Assembly (NCBI RefSeq): GCF_006546985.1
Contig: NZ_VATK01000004.1
Coordinates: 180,463-244,462, forward strand
Direction: 5' to 3'
From: Bacillus sp. 03113
Lineage (GTDB): Bacteria > Bacillota > Bacilli > Bacillales > Cytobacillaceae
Length of the DNA stretch: 64,000 nucleotides
Made by a program: the position numbers and the translations under genes. Shown here in pieces: positions 1 through 8,246 of the stretch; the stretch's first letter is position 1; the number at the start of each line of letters is the position of its first letter. Under the pieces are notes generated by a model that was not told the DNA's origin, made no database searches, and saw only the letters and a program-made list of their open reading frames with translations.

Positions 1-57
1 AGTTCATCTTCTAAAGATTTTTATATTATTACCAAGCACATTAAGGAAGTGAGTTTC

Positions 58-612
58 ATGCTAACGATGAAAGACATAATTCGAGATGGTCATCCTACTT
101 TAAGTATGATTGCTGAACCAGTAGAAATTCCAGCAAGTGAAGAAAATAAAGAGATTTTGAATCAATTAATCGAATTTGTGAAAAATAGTCAAAATCCTGA
201 AGTTGCATCAAAATATGGTTTAAGACCAGGTATTGGACTAGCAGCCCCTCAAATAAATGTTTCAAAAAAAATGATTGCTGTTCATGTTGAGGATGAAAAT
301 GGAAAGTTATTTAGCTATGCTCTTTTCAATCCAAAAATTGTAAGCCACTCTGTTGAAAAATCTTATTTAACTTCAGGAGAAGGGTGCCTTTCTGTTGACG
401 AATCTATTCCAGGGTTTGTTCCAAGACATGCAAGAATAACCGTTAAAGGGTTTGACATAAACAACAGTGAAGTAAAACTTCGATTAAAAGGATTACCTGC
501 CATCGTGTTTCAGCATGAGATTGACCATTTAAACGGCATCATGTTTTATGACCATATAAACAAAACAGATCCATTTGCTCCAATAGAAAACGCTAAACCG
601 ATTGAAAGATAA
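58..612 (+). CDS. def: Peptide deformylase
   Basis: Removes the formyl group from the N-terminal methionine of nascent proteins in the cytoplasm, using a metal ion. All three family motifs are present: GIGLAAPQ near residue 60, EGCLSVDE near residue 110 and HEIDH near residue 156, which supply the Cys and two His metal ligands and the catalytic Glu. The 184-residue length and sequence match the B. subtilis DefB (YkrB) type. I chose ATG 58 because AAGGAAGTGA at 43-52 is a well-spaced ribosome site for it; the in-frame GTG at 49 lies inside that site. The stop codon falls on the first bases of repeat B1 (AGATAAAG), so the repeat abuts the gene end. The gene is convergent with ykrA. Confidence 0.96.
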   Translation: MLTMKDIIRDGHPTLSMIAEPVEIPASEENKEILNQLIEFVKNSQNPEVASKYGLRPGIGLAAPQINVSKKMIAVHVEDENGKLFSYALFNPKIVSHSVEKSYLTSGEGCLSVDESIPGFVPRHARITVKGFDINNSEVKLRLKGLPAIVFQHEIDHLNGIMFYDHINKTDPFAPIENAKPIER

Positions 613-881
613 AGTGAAACTTCCATCAGTGGGGGTTTTAGTTAGTCCCCTACTGATGGTTAGTCACGCAGAGCCTGATTGACTTTTCTAAGGGCTGAAG
701 CCCAAAGAAAAGTCTTATTTCACCAATCACGCTCATACATGCCACATCCTGTGGCATTCGCCTGACTAGGATGTCCTGTCCGTCGTCGGGCTTTTACGGA
801 CAGTTATCCTCCACCTAGGATTTTTCGTTTACACACATAACCTTGAGGTTGAAGGTCTACTGCCCGTTAATGCGGGATAAA
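607..881 (+). repeat. Repeat B1, multi-hairpin intergenic element
   Basis: About 275 bp that begins AGATAAAGTGAAACTTCCATC and ends GTTAATGCGGGATAAA. It recurs inverted at 40065-40323 and in a shortened form at 24424-24582. Predicted stems: CCATCAGTGGGGG with CCCCTACTGATGG; GACTTTTCT-GGGCT with AGCCC-AGAAAAGTC; GCCAC-ATCCT-GTGGC; GCCTGAC with GTCGGGC. The central part of about 125 bp is almost identical to B4. No open frame or transposase is present. It fills most of the 385-bp gap between def and ykrA; I see nothing else recognisable in 882-997. Confidence 0.85.
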
Positions 882-997
882 TTGACTTAAGGCGCCCGTC
901 TTGCAGCAGACTTCGTGAAATGTGCGCTTTTAGTCAATAATTCTTCTACATTAATGATGATACGAAACAATGATTTTCAAATTGAATCTCTTTATTT

Positions 998-1768
998 TTA
1001 GATTAATCCACATTTTTTTAATCCATTCCAAATCCCATCTTGATCTACATCATTTGTAACAATATCCGCAAACTTTTTTACTTCTTCCGTTGCATTCCCC
1101 ATTGCTACTCCTGTACCAACTGCTTGCAGCATTTCAATATCATTAAGAGCGTCCCCGAAAGCGTAAACATCCTCTATCTTAAATCCTAAACGATCAATAA
1201 GCTTATGGATCCCCTCTGCTTTTGAACCTCCTGCTGGTAATATATCTACACCATATGTATGCCATCGGATAAACTTAAATTGTGAATACACTGCAATATA
1301 TTGTTCTTCTTCACCTTCATTACAAAAAACAATACATTGATAAATCTTATTTTCTTTATAAAATTGGAGGTCTTTTTCAGGATGAGGAAATTTTAAAGAC
1401 CCCATACTCTCCTTCATTTTTATACTTTTCGTGACACTTGCTTTCATCGTATTTTCATTCATAAAAAGCATGGAATGATCATTACGGTATGAATGCTGTA
1501 AAAACAGTTCAACATCATCTTCATGCAGCGGATTCTTATAGATGACTTCATTTTCAAACACGACATATTGTCCATTAAAGCTTACATAAGAATCTATATC
1601 TAATTCTTCTCTTAAGCTTTTAAACATAAAAGGAGATCTGCCAGTTGCAATGGCAACAAACACTCCATTTTCTTTCAATTGTTTAATCGCTTCTTTTGTT
1701 TTAGCGGGAATTTTCTTTTCGTGATCCAATAATGTGCCATCAATATCAAAAAAAACAATCTTTTTCAA
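998..1768 (-). CDS. ykrA: HAD-superfamily (Cof-type) phosphatase YkrA
   Basis: A 256-residue cytoplasmic haloacid-dehalogenase-type hydrolase; the natural substrate is not known, and Cof-type members usually act on sugar phosphates or cofactor phosphates. Motif I DIDGT is at residues 8-12, motif II is the ATGR segment near residue 41, and motif III/IV is GDALNDIEML near residue 205. The long cap between motifs II and III fits the Cof/type-IIB subfamily. The start is TTG, with GGGAG eight bases upstream. The sequence resembles B. subtilis YkrA throughout. It is convergent with def, as ykrA and defB are close neighbours in B. subtilis. No dedicated terminator is evident before repeat B1. Confidence 0.9.
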   Translation of the reverse strand: MKKIVFFDIDGTLLDHEKKIPAKTKEAIKQLKENGVFVAIATGRSPFMFKSLREELDIDSYVSFNGQYVVFENEVIYKNPLHEDDVELFLQHSYRNDHSMLFMNENTMKASVTKSIKMKESMGSLKFPHPEKDLQFYKENKIYQCIVFCNEGEEEQYIAVYSQFKFIRWHTYGVDILPAGGSKAEGIHKLIDRLGFKIEDVYAFGDALNDIEMLQAVGTGVAMGNATEEVKKFADIVTNDVDQDGIWNGLKKCGLI

Positions 1769-1867
1769 AAAAATTCTCCCTCTCTTTTACTTGGTAATAT
1801 TTAAAATAATAACGACCGAAGCAAAAAGATACAATATTATTATATTGGCATTTCCCATATATATCTA

Positions 1868-2085
1868 GTAAGAAAAGCGTAAGCGCCTTGATCAGCCCTG
1901 AAGAAAAATGTTCTAATGGCTCAAAAAGTGTTTTTTACTTTTAGAGACATTAGAACATTTTTCACACGGGCTAGGCGCTGAAGCTAAACAGTAAGAAAAG
2001 TGGCCGATTAAAAGCGCCACGGCCTTATGTCTTCATCGGCACTCGTACATCCTGTACTTCGCAAGCGCCTTGATCAGCAGACTTA
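1868..2085 (+). repeat. Repeat A1, compound AAGCGC-type element
   Basis: Begins AGAAAAGCGTAAGCGCC and contains a perfect 15-bp inverted repeat, AAAAATGTTCTAATG at 1904-1918 against its complement at 1948-1962, nested inside AGCCC/GGGCT and AAGCGCC/GGCGCT arms. A second part (2000-2085) holds GTAC-ATCCT-GTAC at 2045-2057 and a repeat of AAGCGCCTTGATCAG. The first part is repeated with changes at 33437-33576. This fills much of the 488-bp gap between ykrA and the small gene at 2257. Confidence 0.8.
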
Positions 2086-2256
2086 TCAATTTTGTCTTTT
2101 AAAACTAGTCTATAATAATTTTCTTAATGCTATCATATACTATAATAATAATTGAGAAAAATTACTGAAAAAGAAAACTTCTATTAGTAAGCGATTCGCG
2201 AAGGCTTTACTTTGGACAAGAATTGTTTAAAATAGAAAGTAAGGAGTTGATCCACT

Positions 2257-2328
2257 ATGTTAAAAAAGCTAAGAAAGAAGCTTTTAAAACAGTGGAAGGA
2301 TATGCTTCGCAAAAAATCCATTGCTTAA
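2257..2328 (+). CDS. Very small basic protein, 23 residues
   Basis: An ATG frame of 23 residues beginning MLKKLRKKLLKQWKDMLRKK and ending SIA. AAGGAGTTG lies nine bases upstream of the ATG and a hairpin follows the stop at once, so the unit looks like a complete small gene. The product is rich in Lys, Arg and Leu with a heptad-like alternation, as in a cationic amphipathic helix with a single Trp. I do not recognise the family. TTTACT-16-TAAAAT upstream (about 2207-2234) could be its promoter. It stands alone between ykrA (divergent) and rpoY. It could be a small regulatory or membrane-surface peptide; no function is proposed. Confidence 0.6.
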   Translation: MLKKLRKKLLKQWKDMLRKKSIA

Positions 2329-2339
2329 TCTTGATTTTT

Positions 2340-2364
2340 GAGCCCTTCAAACTTGCGAAGGGCT
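2340..2364 (+). terminator. Hairpin after the 23-codon gene
   Basis: GAGCCCTTC, an 8-base loop, then GAAGGGCTC, followed by CTTCCTTA. The U-tract is weak, but position 11 bases after the small gene's stop supports a terminator. Confidence 0.65.
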
Positions 2365-2546
2365 CCTTCCTTATAGTAAATTAAAGCACAGCGGTTAAAG
2401 AAAAGCGGAAGCTATTTTTATACATAACGTACTTATTTATAATTTTTTTCCATTTAAGGATAGAAAAATCAACTTAAGAAAAAACATGAAAAACATGTTG
2501 TTTTTTTATATAATATAAAAAGCTAAAAAATGAAGGAGCGATAATA

Positions 2547-2759
2547 ATGATATTTAAAGTTTATTATCAAGAATTAATTACAGAAGTACCTGTTCGTGAA
2601 AAAACAAAAACACTTTTTATCGAAGCTAATTCGGAAAGAGATGTTCGGACAAAATTGGCAAAAAACCCATATAATATTGAGTTTGTAACACCTGTTGATA
2701 ACGCATTCTTAGAGTATGAGAAACAAAAAGAAGATTTTACTGTATTGGAGATTGAATAA
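2547..2759 (+). CDS. rpoY: RNA polymerase epsilon subunit RpoY
   Basis: A 70-residue auxiliary subunit of RNA polymerase found in Bacillota. The sequence starting [20 protein letters not shown] and the DVRTKL and NIEFV segments match the RpoY (YkzG, DUF1447) family at full length. GAAGGAGCG precedes the ATG. It lies three bases upstream of rnjA, as in B. subtilis, where the two genes form an operon; GGAG in its last codons serves rnjA, so translation may be coupled. A short hairpin AACATG-AAAAA-CATGTT with a T-run lies about 50 bases upstream of the start. Confidence 0.95.
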   Translation: MIFKVYYQELITEVPVREKTKTLFIEANSERDVRTKLAKNPYNIEFVTPVDNAFLEYEKQKEDFTVLEIE

Positions 2760-2762
2760 TAT

Positions 2763-4430
2763 ATGAAATTTGTAAAAAATGATCAAACAGCTGTATTTGC
2801 CCTGGGAGGGCTAGGGGAAATCGGTAAAAATACGTACGGTGTACAATTTCAAGATGAAATTATTTTGATCGACGCAGGTATTAAGTTCCCTGAAGACGAA
2901 TTACTTGGAATTGATTATGTTATTCCAGACTACACTTATTTAATTAAAAACGAAGATAAAATAAAAGGTCTTTTTATCACACATGGTCACGAAGATCATA
3001 TTGGCGGTATCCCATATTTATTAAGAGCTATAAATATTCCGATATATGGCGGGAAGCTCGCTTTAGGATTAATTAAAAATAAATTAGAAGAGCACGGATT
3101 ATTAAGACAAGCAAAGTTACACGAAATAAAAGAAGATGATATCATAAAATTCAGAAAAACATCTGTTACTTTCTTCCGTACAACACACAGCATACCTGAT
3201 TCTTATGGGATTGTTGTAAAAACACCACCGGGCCAAATTGTCCATACAGGTGACTTTAAGTTTGACTTTACTCCTGTTGGGGAACCAGCAAATTTAACAA
3301 AAATGGCCGAAATCGGAAAAGAAGGTGTACTTTGCCTATTATCTGACAGTACAAATAGTGAAGTTCCCAACTTTACAATGTCTGAGCGTCGTGTAGGCGA
3401 AAGCATTCATGATATTTTCAGAAAAGTAGATGGGAGAATCATTTTCGCTACTTTCGCTTCAAACATTCACCGATTACAGCAAGTAACAGAGGCTGCAATC
3501 GCAAATGATAGAAAAATCGCTGTGTTTGGACGAAGCATGGAAGCAGCAATTGAAATCGGTCGTGATCTTGGTTATATAAGAGCACCTAAAGAAACATTTA
3601 TAGATGCACAGCAGATCAATAGAATTCCAGCGAATAAAGTAACGATCCTATGTACAGGTAGCCAAGGAGAACCAATGGCAGCTCTATCAAGAATTGCAAA
3701 CGGTACCCATCGACAAATACAAATTATTCCTGGTGATACAGTCGTCTTCTCATCTTCTCCTATCCCAGGAAACACAATTAGTGTTAGCAGAACCATTAAT
3801 ATGTTATTTAGAGCTGGCGCAGAAGTCATCCATGGTTCATTAAGTGATATTCATACATCCGGTCATGGTGGTCAAGAAGAACAAAAGCTAATGCTTAGAC
3901 TAATGAAGCCAAAATTCTTTATGCCTATCCATGGTGAATATAGAATGCAGAAAATGCACAATAAATTAGCTGTAGATTGCGGAGTAGAAGAAGAAAATTG
4001 CTTTATCATGGATAATGGTGAAGTTTTAGCTTTATCAGATAGCACAGCCCAAGTTGCTGGGAAAATTCCTTCTGGCTCTGTCTATATTGATGGCAGTGGA
4101 ATTGGAGATATTGGAAACATCGTATTAAGAGATCGTAGAATACTTTCTGAAGAAGGTTTAGTTGTTGTAGTTGTAAGCATAAACATGAAAGAATTTAAAA
4201 TTTCAGCAGGACCAGATATTATTTCACGTGGATTCGTTTACATGCGTGAATCGGGTGATCTTATTAATGACGCTCAAAGCTTAATTTCTAAGCATTTAAA
4301 TAAAGTAATGGAACGTAAAACGACACAATGGTCAGAAATAAAAAATGAAATTACAGATACATTAGCTCCATTCCTTTATGAAAAAACAAAACGTCGTCCA
4401 ATGATTCTTCCTATTATTATGGAGGTCTAG
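2763..4430 (+). CDS. rnjA: Ribonuclease J1
   Basis: A 555-residue metallo-beta-lactamase/beta-CASP ribonuclease with 5'-3' exonuclease and endonuclease activity, a central mRNA-decay enzyme of Bacillus. The zinc-binding HGHEDH is at residues 74-79 and the following GG is present; the beta-CASP region has [13 protein letters not shown] and the GHGGQEEQK loop, and the C-terminal domain is complete. Its length equals that of B. subtilis RNase J1. It is the second gene of the rpoY-rnjA operon with a 3-base gap and its ribosome site inside rpoY. A strong terminator follows at 4441. Confidence 0.97.
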   Translation: MKFVKNDQTAVFALGGLGEIGKNTYGVQFQDEIILIDAGIKFPEDELLGIDYVIPDYTYLIKNEDKIKGLFITHGHEDHIGGIPYLLRAINIPIYGGKLALGLIKNKLEEHGLLRQAKLHEIKEDDIIKFRKTSVTFFRTTHSIPDSYGIVVKTPPGQIVHTGDFKFDFTPVGEPANLTKMAEIGKEGVLCLLSDSTNSEVPNFTMSERRVGESIHDIFRKVDGRIIFATFASNIHRLQQVTEAAIANDRKIAVFGRSMEAAIEIGRDLGYIRAPKETFIDAQQINRIPANKVTILCTGSQGEPMAALSRIANGTHRQIQIIPGDTVVFSSSPIPGNTISVSRTINMLFRAGAEVIHGSLSDIHTSGHGGQEEQKLMLRLMKPKFFMPIHGEYRMQKMHNKLAVDCGVEEENCFIMDNGEVLALSDSTAQVAGKIPSGSVYIDGSGIGDIGNIVLRDRRILSEEGLVVVVVSINMKEFKISAGPDIISRGFVYMRESGDLINDAQSLISKHLNKVMERKTTQWSEIKNEITDTLAPFLYEKTKRRPMILPIIMEV

Positions 4431-4440
4431 ATAATAAATT

Positions 4441-4485
4441 GAAAAGCGGAAATGCTATGTTTAAGGCACTTCCGCTTTTCTTTTT
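4441..4485 (+). terminator. rnjA terminator
   Basis: GAAAAGCGGAA and TTCCGCTTTTC arms, about 18-base loop, then TTTTT. The stem is built from the A-family motif. Confidence 0.85.
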
Positions 4486-4600
4486 GTCTAGCTACAGGTG
4501 CCATCAGCTCGATGTCATAAGCCAACCAGGTAGGTAAGGTAAATAACAACCTTTCCAACCTGGTTGGCTTGCTTGCCGCCGATAAGCTGGCCCCTTCCTT
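4486..4600 (+). repeat. Repeat A2 with long hairpin
   Basis: Starts with the GTCTAGCTACAGGTGCC end-type sequence of family A. AAGCCAACCAGGT at 4519-4531 is perfectly complementary to 4558-4570, with further pairing of AAGGT and ACCTT inside. It sits between the convergent rnjA and ktrC genes and could help end ktrC transcripts. Confidence 0.65.
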
Positions 4601-4606
4601 TTCTTT

Positions 4607-5266
4607 TTAACTCATTACTTTATGTTCGAAACGTTTTATATCTACATCTGCTCCTATGACAATTAGAATATCATCCTCATGAATGATTTCAGTTGCTTGA
4701 GGAGAAACAATAATTTCACTGTTTCTTTTAATTGCTACTATATTAATTCCATATTTAGCTCGAATATCCAAATCCATAATTGAATGGCCTTCTAACTTGC
4801 CTCTTGCTACAATCTCTACAATGCTATGTTCATCCGAAAGCTCCAAATAATCTAAAACACTGTTAGATAAAATGTTATGAGCAATTCTTTGTCCCATATC
4901 ACGCTCCGGGTGAACAACATGATCAGCACCAATCTTTCGTAACACTTTCTCATGGTAATCATTTTGAGCCTTAACCGTAATATTAACCACACCTAATTCT
5001 TTTAATATGAGTGTGGTTAGTATACTAGCCTGGATATCCTCTCCGATCGCAACAATAATATGATCAAAATTACGGATACCTAAACTTTTAAGAACAGCTT
5101 CATCAGTAGAATCAGCTACAACTGCATGAGAAACTATTGAAGAAAATTCATTGACTTTATCTTCGTTGTTATCTATGGCCATGACTTCTAGTCCTTGTTC
5201 TGATAGAGCTTGACATATGCTTCCTCCAAATCGTCCTAATCCAATAACTGCGAACTCTTTCTTCAT
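4607..5266 (-). CDS. ktrC: Potassium uptake regulatory subunit KtrC
   Basis: A 219-residue cytoplasmic gating subunit of a Ktr potassium channel. The N-terminal RCK domain has the nucleotide-binding GLGRFGGS at residues 9-16 and an acidic residue after strand 2 (AIDNNEDKV); the C-terminal RCK_C domain (about 135-217) is the type known to bind c-di-AMP in KtrA/KtrC. The match to B. subtilis KtrC (YkqB) is close over the whole length. In B. subtilis the KtrC partner is KtrD, and a ktrD gene is present at 57967-59325. It is transcribed alone. I looked for a c-di-AMP riboswitch upstream and saw none. Confidence 0.95.
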   Translation of the reverse strand: MKKEFAVIGLGRFGGSICQALSEQGLEVMAIDNNEDKVNEFSSIVSHAVVADSTDEAVLKSLGIRNFDHIIVAIGEDIQASILTTLILKELGVVNITVKAQNDYHEKVLRKIGADHVVHPERDMGQRIAHNILSNSVLDYLELSDEHSIVEIVARGKLEGHSIMDLDIRAKYGINIVAIKRNSEIIVSPQATEIIHEDDILIVIGADVDIKRFEHKVMS

Positions 5267-5427
5267 CTGATTCCTCCGTCAATATACACACTCTATTATT
5301 CTTTTTAAACCTCTACAGTATTCCTAAGCCGCTATTTTCCTTATTTGGCTCAACAATCGTTTGAGATTGTATTTTACTATATGTTATCATACTAAATATT
5401 CATTAGCATAGAATGGATTATCAAAGA

Positions 5428-5460
5428 AGTAAAACCTTGTCCATATGACAAGGTTTTACT
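5428..5460 (-). terminator. ykuV terminator
   Basis: AGTAAAACCTTGTC with GACAAGGTTTTACT, 5-base loop, near-perfect 14-bp stem, 14 bases past the ykuV stop. There is no long T-run on either side. Confidence 0.7.
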
Positions 5461-5474
5461 TATCCAGCAAATGT

Positions 5475-5930
5475 TTATTGCACTTTTTCCATCTCATCTA
5501 GTACACGATTTACACGTTTTTCAAGCATCTTCATTCCGCTTCCACCTGCCTGAAAATGCCGTAGCTTTCCATCTTTATCAAACACATAGTATGCAGGGAC
5601 ATATTGGTTTTCAAAAGCTTCAGTTAATTTATGCTCGCTATCTACAAATATCGGCTGAATAATACCATGATCTTCAGCTACTTTCTTGATTTCATCAAGA
5701 TTCAAATCATCTTCAGAACGTGGCATATGAACAGCAATAACATTCAATTTATCTTTATATTCATCTCGAAATTGATTCACCTGAGGCATTGCTTCTTTGC
5801 ACAGGTGACAGCTAATAGACCAAAAATGAACCAAAGTTGGTTTATTACCGACCAAATCATTTTTCGTTGTTTTTCCATTTAACCATTCTGTTGCACCTTC
5901 AAGCTCTGGCATTTGATCACGTAGTTTCAT
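5475..5930 (-). CDS. ykuV: Thiol-disulfide oxidoreductase YkuV
   Basis: A 151-residue thioredoxin-fold protein of the TlpA/redoxin group. The redox motif WSISCHLC gives Cys41 and Cys44, and the cis-Pro loop VPAYYVFD is present. There is no signal peptide, so it should act in the cytoplasm, as B. subtilis YkuV is thought to do. The start at 5930 is preceded by GGAGG with 7-base spacing; an upstream in-frame ATG at 5951 has that ribosome site inside its coding part and is rejected. It lies about 140 bases downstream of the peroxiredoxin ykuU on the same strand, though a terminator lies between them. The pairing suggests a shared thiol-redox role. Confidence 0.92.
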   Translation of the reverse strand: MKLRDQMPELEGATEWLNGKTTKNDLVGNKPTLVHFWSISCHLCKEAMPQVNQFRDEYKDKLNVIAVHMPRSEDDLNLDEIKKVAEDHGIIQPIFVDSEHKLTEAFENQYVPAYYVFDKDGKLRHFQAGGSGMKMLEKRVNRVLDEMEKVQ

Positions 5931-6017
5931 GTTCTTGCCTCCATTATTCATTAATTTTTAGATTTTTAACATGATATTATTAATTTATAAGTAAAGTGAA
6001 TTGGAACAGAGATTTTT

Positions 6018-6050
6018 AAAAAAGACCTAACGATAGTGTTAGGCCTTTTT
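6018..6050 (-). terminator. ykuU terminator
   Basis: AGGCCTAAC / GTTAGGTC-type stem flanked by A- and T-runs, so it works on the minus strand after ykuU and possibly on both strands. Confidence 0.75.
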
Positions 6051-6072
6051 CGTAAGTATTTTTTTGGAGGGA

Positions 6073-6615
6073 TTATAGTGTTTTTTGTCCTGGTTTCCAG
6101 TTTGCAGGGCAAAGTCCACCAGTTTGTAATGCTTGTAGTACACGTAAAGTTTCGTCTACATCACGGCCAATGTTATTATGGTTTACTACTTGATATTGCA
6201 ATTCACCTTCTGGATTGATAATGAATAATCCACGAAGAGCTATACCATCTTCTTCAATTAATACACCATAGTCTCGTGATATGGTATGGTTTGTATCCGC
6301 TGCTAAAGGATAATTAAGATCTCCTAATCCATTATCTTTACGATCTGTTTTAATCCATGCTAAATGCGTATGAATTGTATCAGTAGAAACACCAACTATA
6401 ACTGCATCAAGATCTTCAAACTCGTCATTACGGTCAGATAGAGCAGTGATTTCAGTAGGACATACAAAAGTAAAGTCCATTGGATAGAAGAAAAGAACCG
6501 TCCATTTTTCATTCTTAATATTTTCCTCAAGGCTTACTTTTCCGAATTCTTTATTAGGTAATACAGCTTCCATTTCAAATTTTGGTGCTTGTTTTCCTAC
6601 AAAGCGTTCTGGCAT
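6073..6615 (-). CDS. ykuU: 2-Cys peroxiredoxin YkuU
   Basis: A 180-residue AhpC/Prx1-type peroxiredoxin that reduces hydrogen peroxide and organic peroxides. The peroxidatic Cys52 is in [10 protein letters not shown] and the resolving Cys169 is in GLCPANW, the hallmark pair of typical 2-Cys Prx1 enzymes. It is close to B. subtilis YkuU. GGAGGG precedes the ATG. An excellent sigma-A promoter with a PerR-like site over the -10 box, and a 30-bp perfect palindrome in the leader, lie upstream (see separate entries), which fits peroxide control. The neighbour ykuV may act in the same redox circuit. Confidence 0.94.
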   Translation of the reverse strand: MPERFVGKQAPKFEMEAVLPNKEFGKVSLEENIKNEKWTVLFFYPMDFTFVCPTEITALSDRNDEFEDLDAVIVGVSTDTIHTHLAWIKTDRKDNGLGDLNYPLAADTNHTISRDYGVLIEEDGIALRGLFIINPEGELQYQVVNHNNIGRDVDETLRVLQALQTGGLCPANWKPGQKTL

Positions 6616-6641
6616 GATAAAATCCCTCCAATATCATTTTT

Positions 6642-6671
6642 AAATGAGAAAATCAATTGATTTTCTCATTT
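6642..6671 (-). promoter_or_regulatory. Perfect 30-bp palindrome in the ykuU leader
   Basis: AAATGAGAAAATCAA followed at once by its exact complement. Given the promoter at 6694-6722 it would be in the mRNA at about +16 to +45, as a 13-bp stem with an AAUU loop just before the ribosome site. It is followed by A residues rather than U, so it is not a terminator. It could stabilise the 5' end or bind a repressor. Confidence 0.7.
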
Positions 6672-6689
6672 ATTATCGTGTTAAACAAT

Positions 6690-6722
6690 CATTATTATAG
6701 TTGTTTTCAGTATTTTAGTCAA
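6690..6722 (-). promoter_or_regulatory. ykuU sigma-A promoter with PerR-like box
   Basis: On the minus strand TTGACT (6717-6722), 17-base spacer, TATAAT (6694-6699). The bases CTATAATAATGATTG across the -10 match 10 of 14 defined positions of the PerR box TTATAATNATTATAA. The promoter is near consensus; the PerR assignment is inference. The remaining 6723-6885 is AT-rich with nothing recognised. Confidence 0.8.
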
Positions 6723-6889
6723 CGCTAAATAATAATTAATTTAATTAAATACTCATTATAAAAATCGAACATTACAGCCTACTATTTGTTTTACCCAATT
6801 GCTAAAAAAATAGTCCAAAATACTGCTTCTATTTATTCTTAAGTTTACCAAATCTCACGAAACTAATAAAACAATACGCTTAAAAAAGA

Positions 6890-6932
6890 AAAGCGCAAAC
6901 GCTATGCTGGATTGCACAGGGCGCTTACGCTT
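6890..6932 (-). terminator. ykuR terminator of repeat-A type
   Basis: On the minus strand GAAGCG-TAAGCGC pairs with GCGTTTGCGCTTTTC and a T-run (TTTTTT) follows. It lies just past the ykuR stop and uses the family-A AAGCGC core. Confidence 0.75.
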
Positions 6933-6938
6933 CTCTTT

Positions 6939-8066
6939 TTACTTTCCTTTAAATTCAATATACTTTGTAATCATGTCAATAGCTGTTTGAATGGCTGTTT
7001 CATTAGGGCTGAGTTTTGCATGATGAAGTCCGTATTCAGAATCGACACCAAGCCAAAACATAAATCCTGGAATTTCTTTTAACATGTAACCAAAATCCTC
7101 ACCTGTCATCGCTTCTGTGCATTCATGTACATGAATATCTGTGTTTGTATGGACAAAATCCATAAACTCTCTTGTTAAGACTTCTTCATTATCAACCTCA
7201 TAATACATACAACCGAAATCTATATTTCCTTCACACTCATAACCTACTTCGATTCCTTTAATCATCGAAGCTATTCTGCTCTTCACTTTATGCATTGATT
7301 CTACAGAAAGCGTTCGAATAGTCCCCTCTAACCTTGCCTTCTCAGCGATAATGTTTTGTACGGTTCCACCCGTAATTTTACCTATCGTAATAACCGCACT
7401 ATCTAAAGGATCTACATTTCTAGAGACGATTGACTGAAGCTGAGTAACTAGGGCACAAGCAGCTACAATCATATCATTTGTTTTATGAGGATATGCAGCA
7501 TGTCCACCTTTTCCCTTAAGATCAATAAATAATTCAGAAGTATTAGCAAATAAAAGACCTGGCTTGATTGCAATCGTTCCTACTGGGTATTCAGGTGCAA
7601 TATGAAGAGCTAAAATCATGTCAGGTTTCCATTCTTTCATGATATCTGTATTCATCATTGGTTCCGCTCCACCAGGACCTTCTTCGGCAGGCTGAAAAAT
7701 AAATAACACATTATCCTGAATTGGATTTTCAACAAAATATGTTAAAACACCAAGAGCAATGGACATATGGAAGTCGTGGCCACAAGCATGCATTTGCTCT
7801 GAATGAGTAGAGGAAAATGACAACCCAGTTTCTTCAGTGATTGGAAGTCCATCAATATCTGCACGATATCCAATCGTCTTTAAAGGATTTAAACCTAGAA
7901 CTTTAACAAAAATCCCTGTTTTCCAAGCTTTAATTTCTAAACGGTCTTTCGAAAGAGTATGTAGATAATTTAACAAATAAGCTTGAGTTTTCACTTCTTG
8001 AAAACCTAATTCTGGTATTTGATGAAGATCTCTTCGTATTTTTATAAAAGTACTCACAGCTTCCAT
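6939..8066 (-). CDS. ykuR: N-acetyldiaminopimelate deacetylase
   Basis: A 375-residue M20-family metallohydrolase that removes the acetyl group from N-acetyl-LL-diaminopimelate, a late step of the acetylase branch of lysine and mDAP (cell wall) synthesis. Metal-binding motifs are visible: HACGHDFHM near residue 96, the catalytic and ligand acids in EEGPGG near 130, and HIAPEYPVG near 160. The C-terminal HH(A)KLSPNE motif is intact. The ATG has GGAGGGGG three bases upstream. It lies downstream of dapH, which makes the acetylated pathway intermediate, so the two are functionally linked; a 110-nt hairpin element separates them. Similar to B. subtilis YkuR. Confidence 0.93.
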   Translation of the reverse strand: MEAVSTFIKIRRDLHQIPELGFQEVKTQAYLLNYLHTLSKDRLEIKAWKTGIFVKVLGLNPLKTIGYRADIDGLPITEETGLSFSSTHSEQMHACGHDFHMSIALGVLTYFVENPIQDNVLFIFQPAEEGPGGAEPMMNTDIMKEWKPDMILALHIAPEYPVGTIAIKPGLLFANTSELFIDLKGKGGHAAYPHKTNDMIVAACALVTQLQSIVSRNVDPLDSAVITIGKITGGTVQNIIAEKARLEGTIRTLSVESMHKVKSRIASMIKGIEVGYECEGNIDFGCMYYEVDNEEVLTREFMDFVHTNTDIHVHECTEAMTGEDFGYMLKEIPGFMFWLGVDSEYGLHHAKLSPNETAIQTAIDMITKYIEFKGK

Positions 8067-8123
8067 TTTCCCCCTCCGTGTTAATAAGTCTAAATAACTG
8101 TTTTAGAAACATTGTTTTAAAAA

Positions 8124-8233
8124 GAGGGTGACCTCCATGCCTATACAGTCCCCCAACATTCTGTTAAATCGATTTCAAGTAATATTGAAATCGATGCAGT
8201 TTGTTGGAGCAACTATAGCATATAGCCACCCTC
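8124..8233 (-). repeat. Element D, 110-nt long hairpin between dapH and ykuR
   Basis: On the minus strand GAGGGTGGC opens and GTCACCCTC closes the element; inside, ATGC-TATAGT pairs with ACTGTATAGGCAT, TCCAACA with TGTTGG, and the tip is a perfect 11-bp stem ATCGATTTCAA/TTGAAATCGAT. TTTTT follows the closing arm on the minus strand. It starts 14 bases after the dapH stop. It could be a very long terminator, a processing signal or a small palindromic mobile element; no target duplication was seen. Confidence 0.75.
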
Positions 8234-8246
8234 ATTCTATTTATTC

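Noticed and set aside
49..57. GTG 49 as start of def
   Set aside because: It lies within the AAGGAAGTGA ribosome site that serves ATG 58.
607..881. Complete insertion sequence at repeat B
   Set aside because: No transposase or accessory frame is present within any copy; only structured ends and stems are seen.
5267..5427. c-di-AMP riboswitch upstream of ktrC (and ktrD at 59344-59519)
   Set aside because: No conserved ydaO/yuaA cores were found in either leader.
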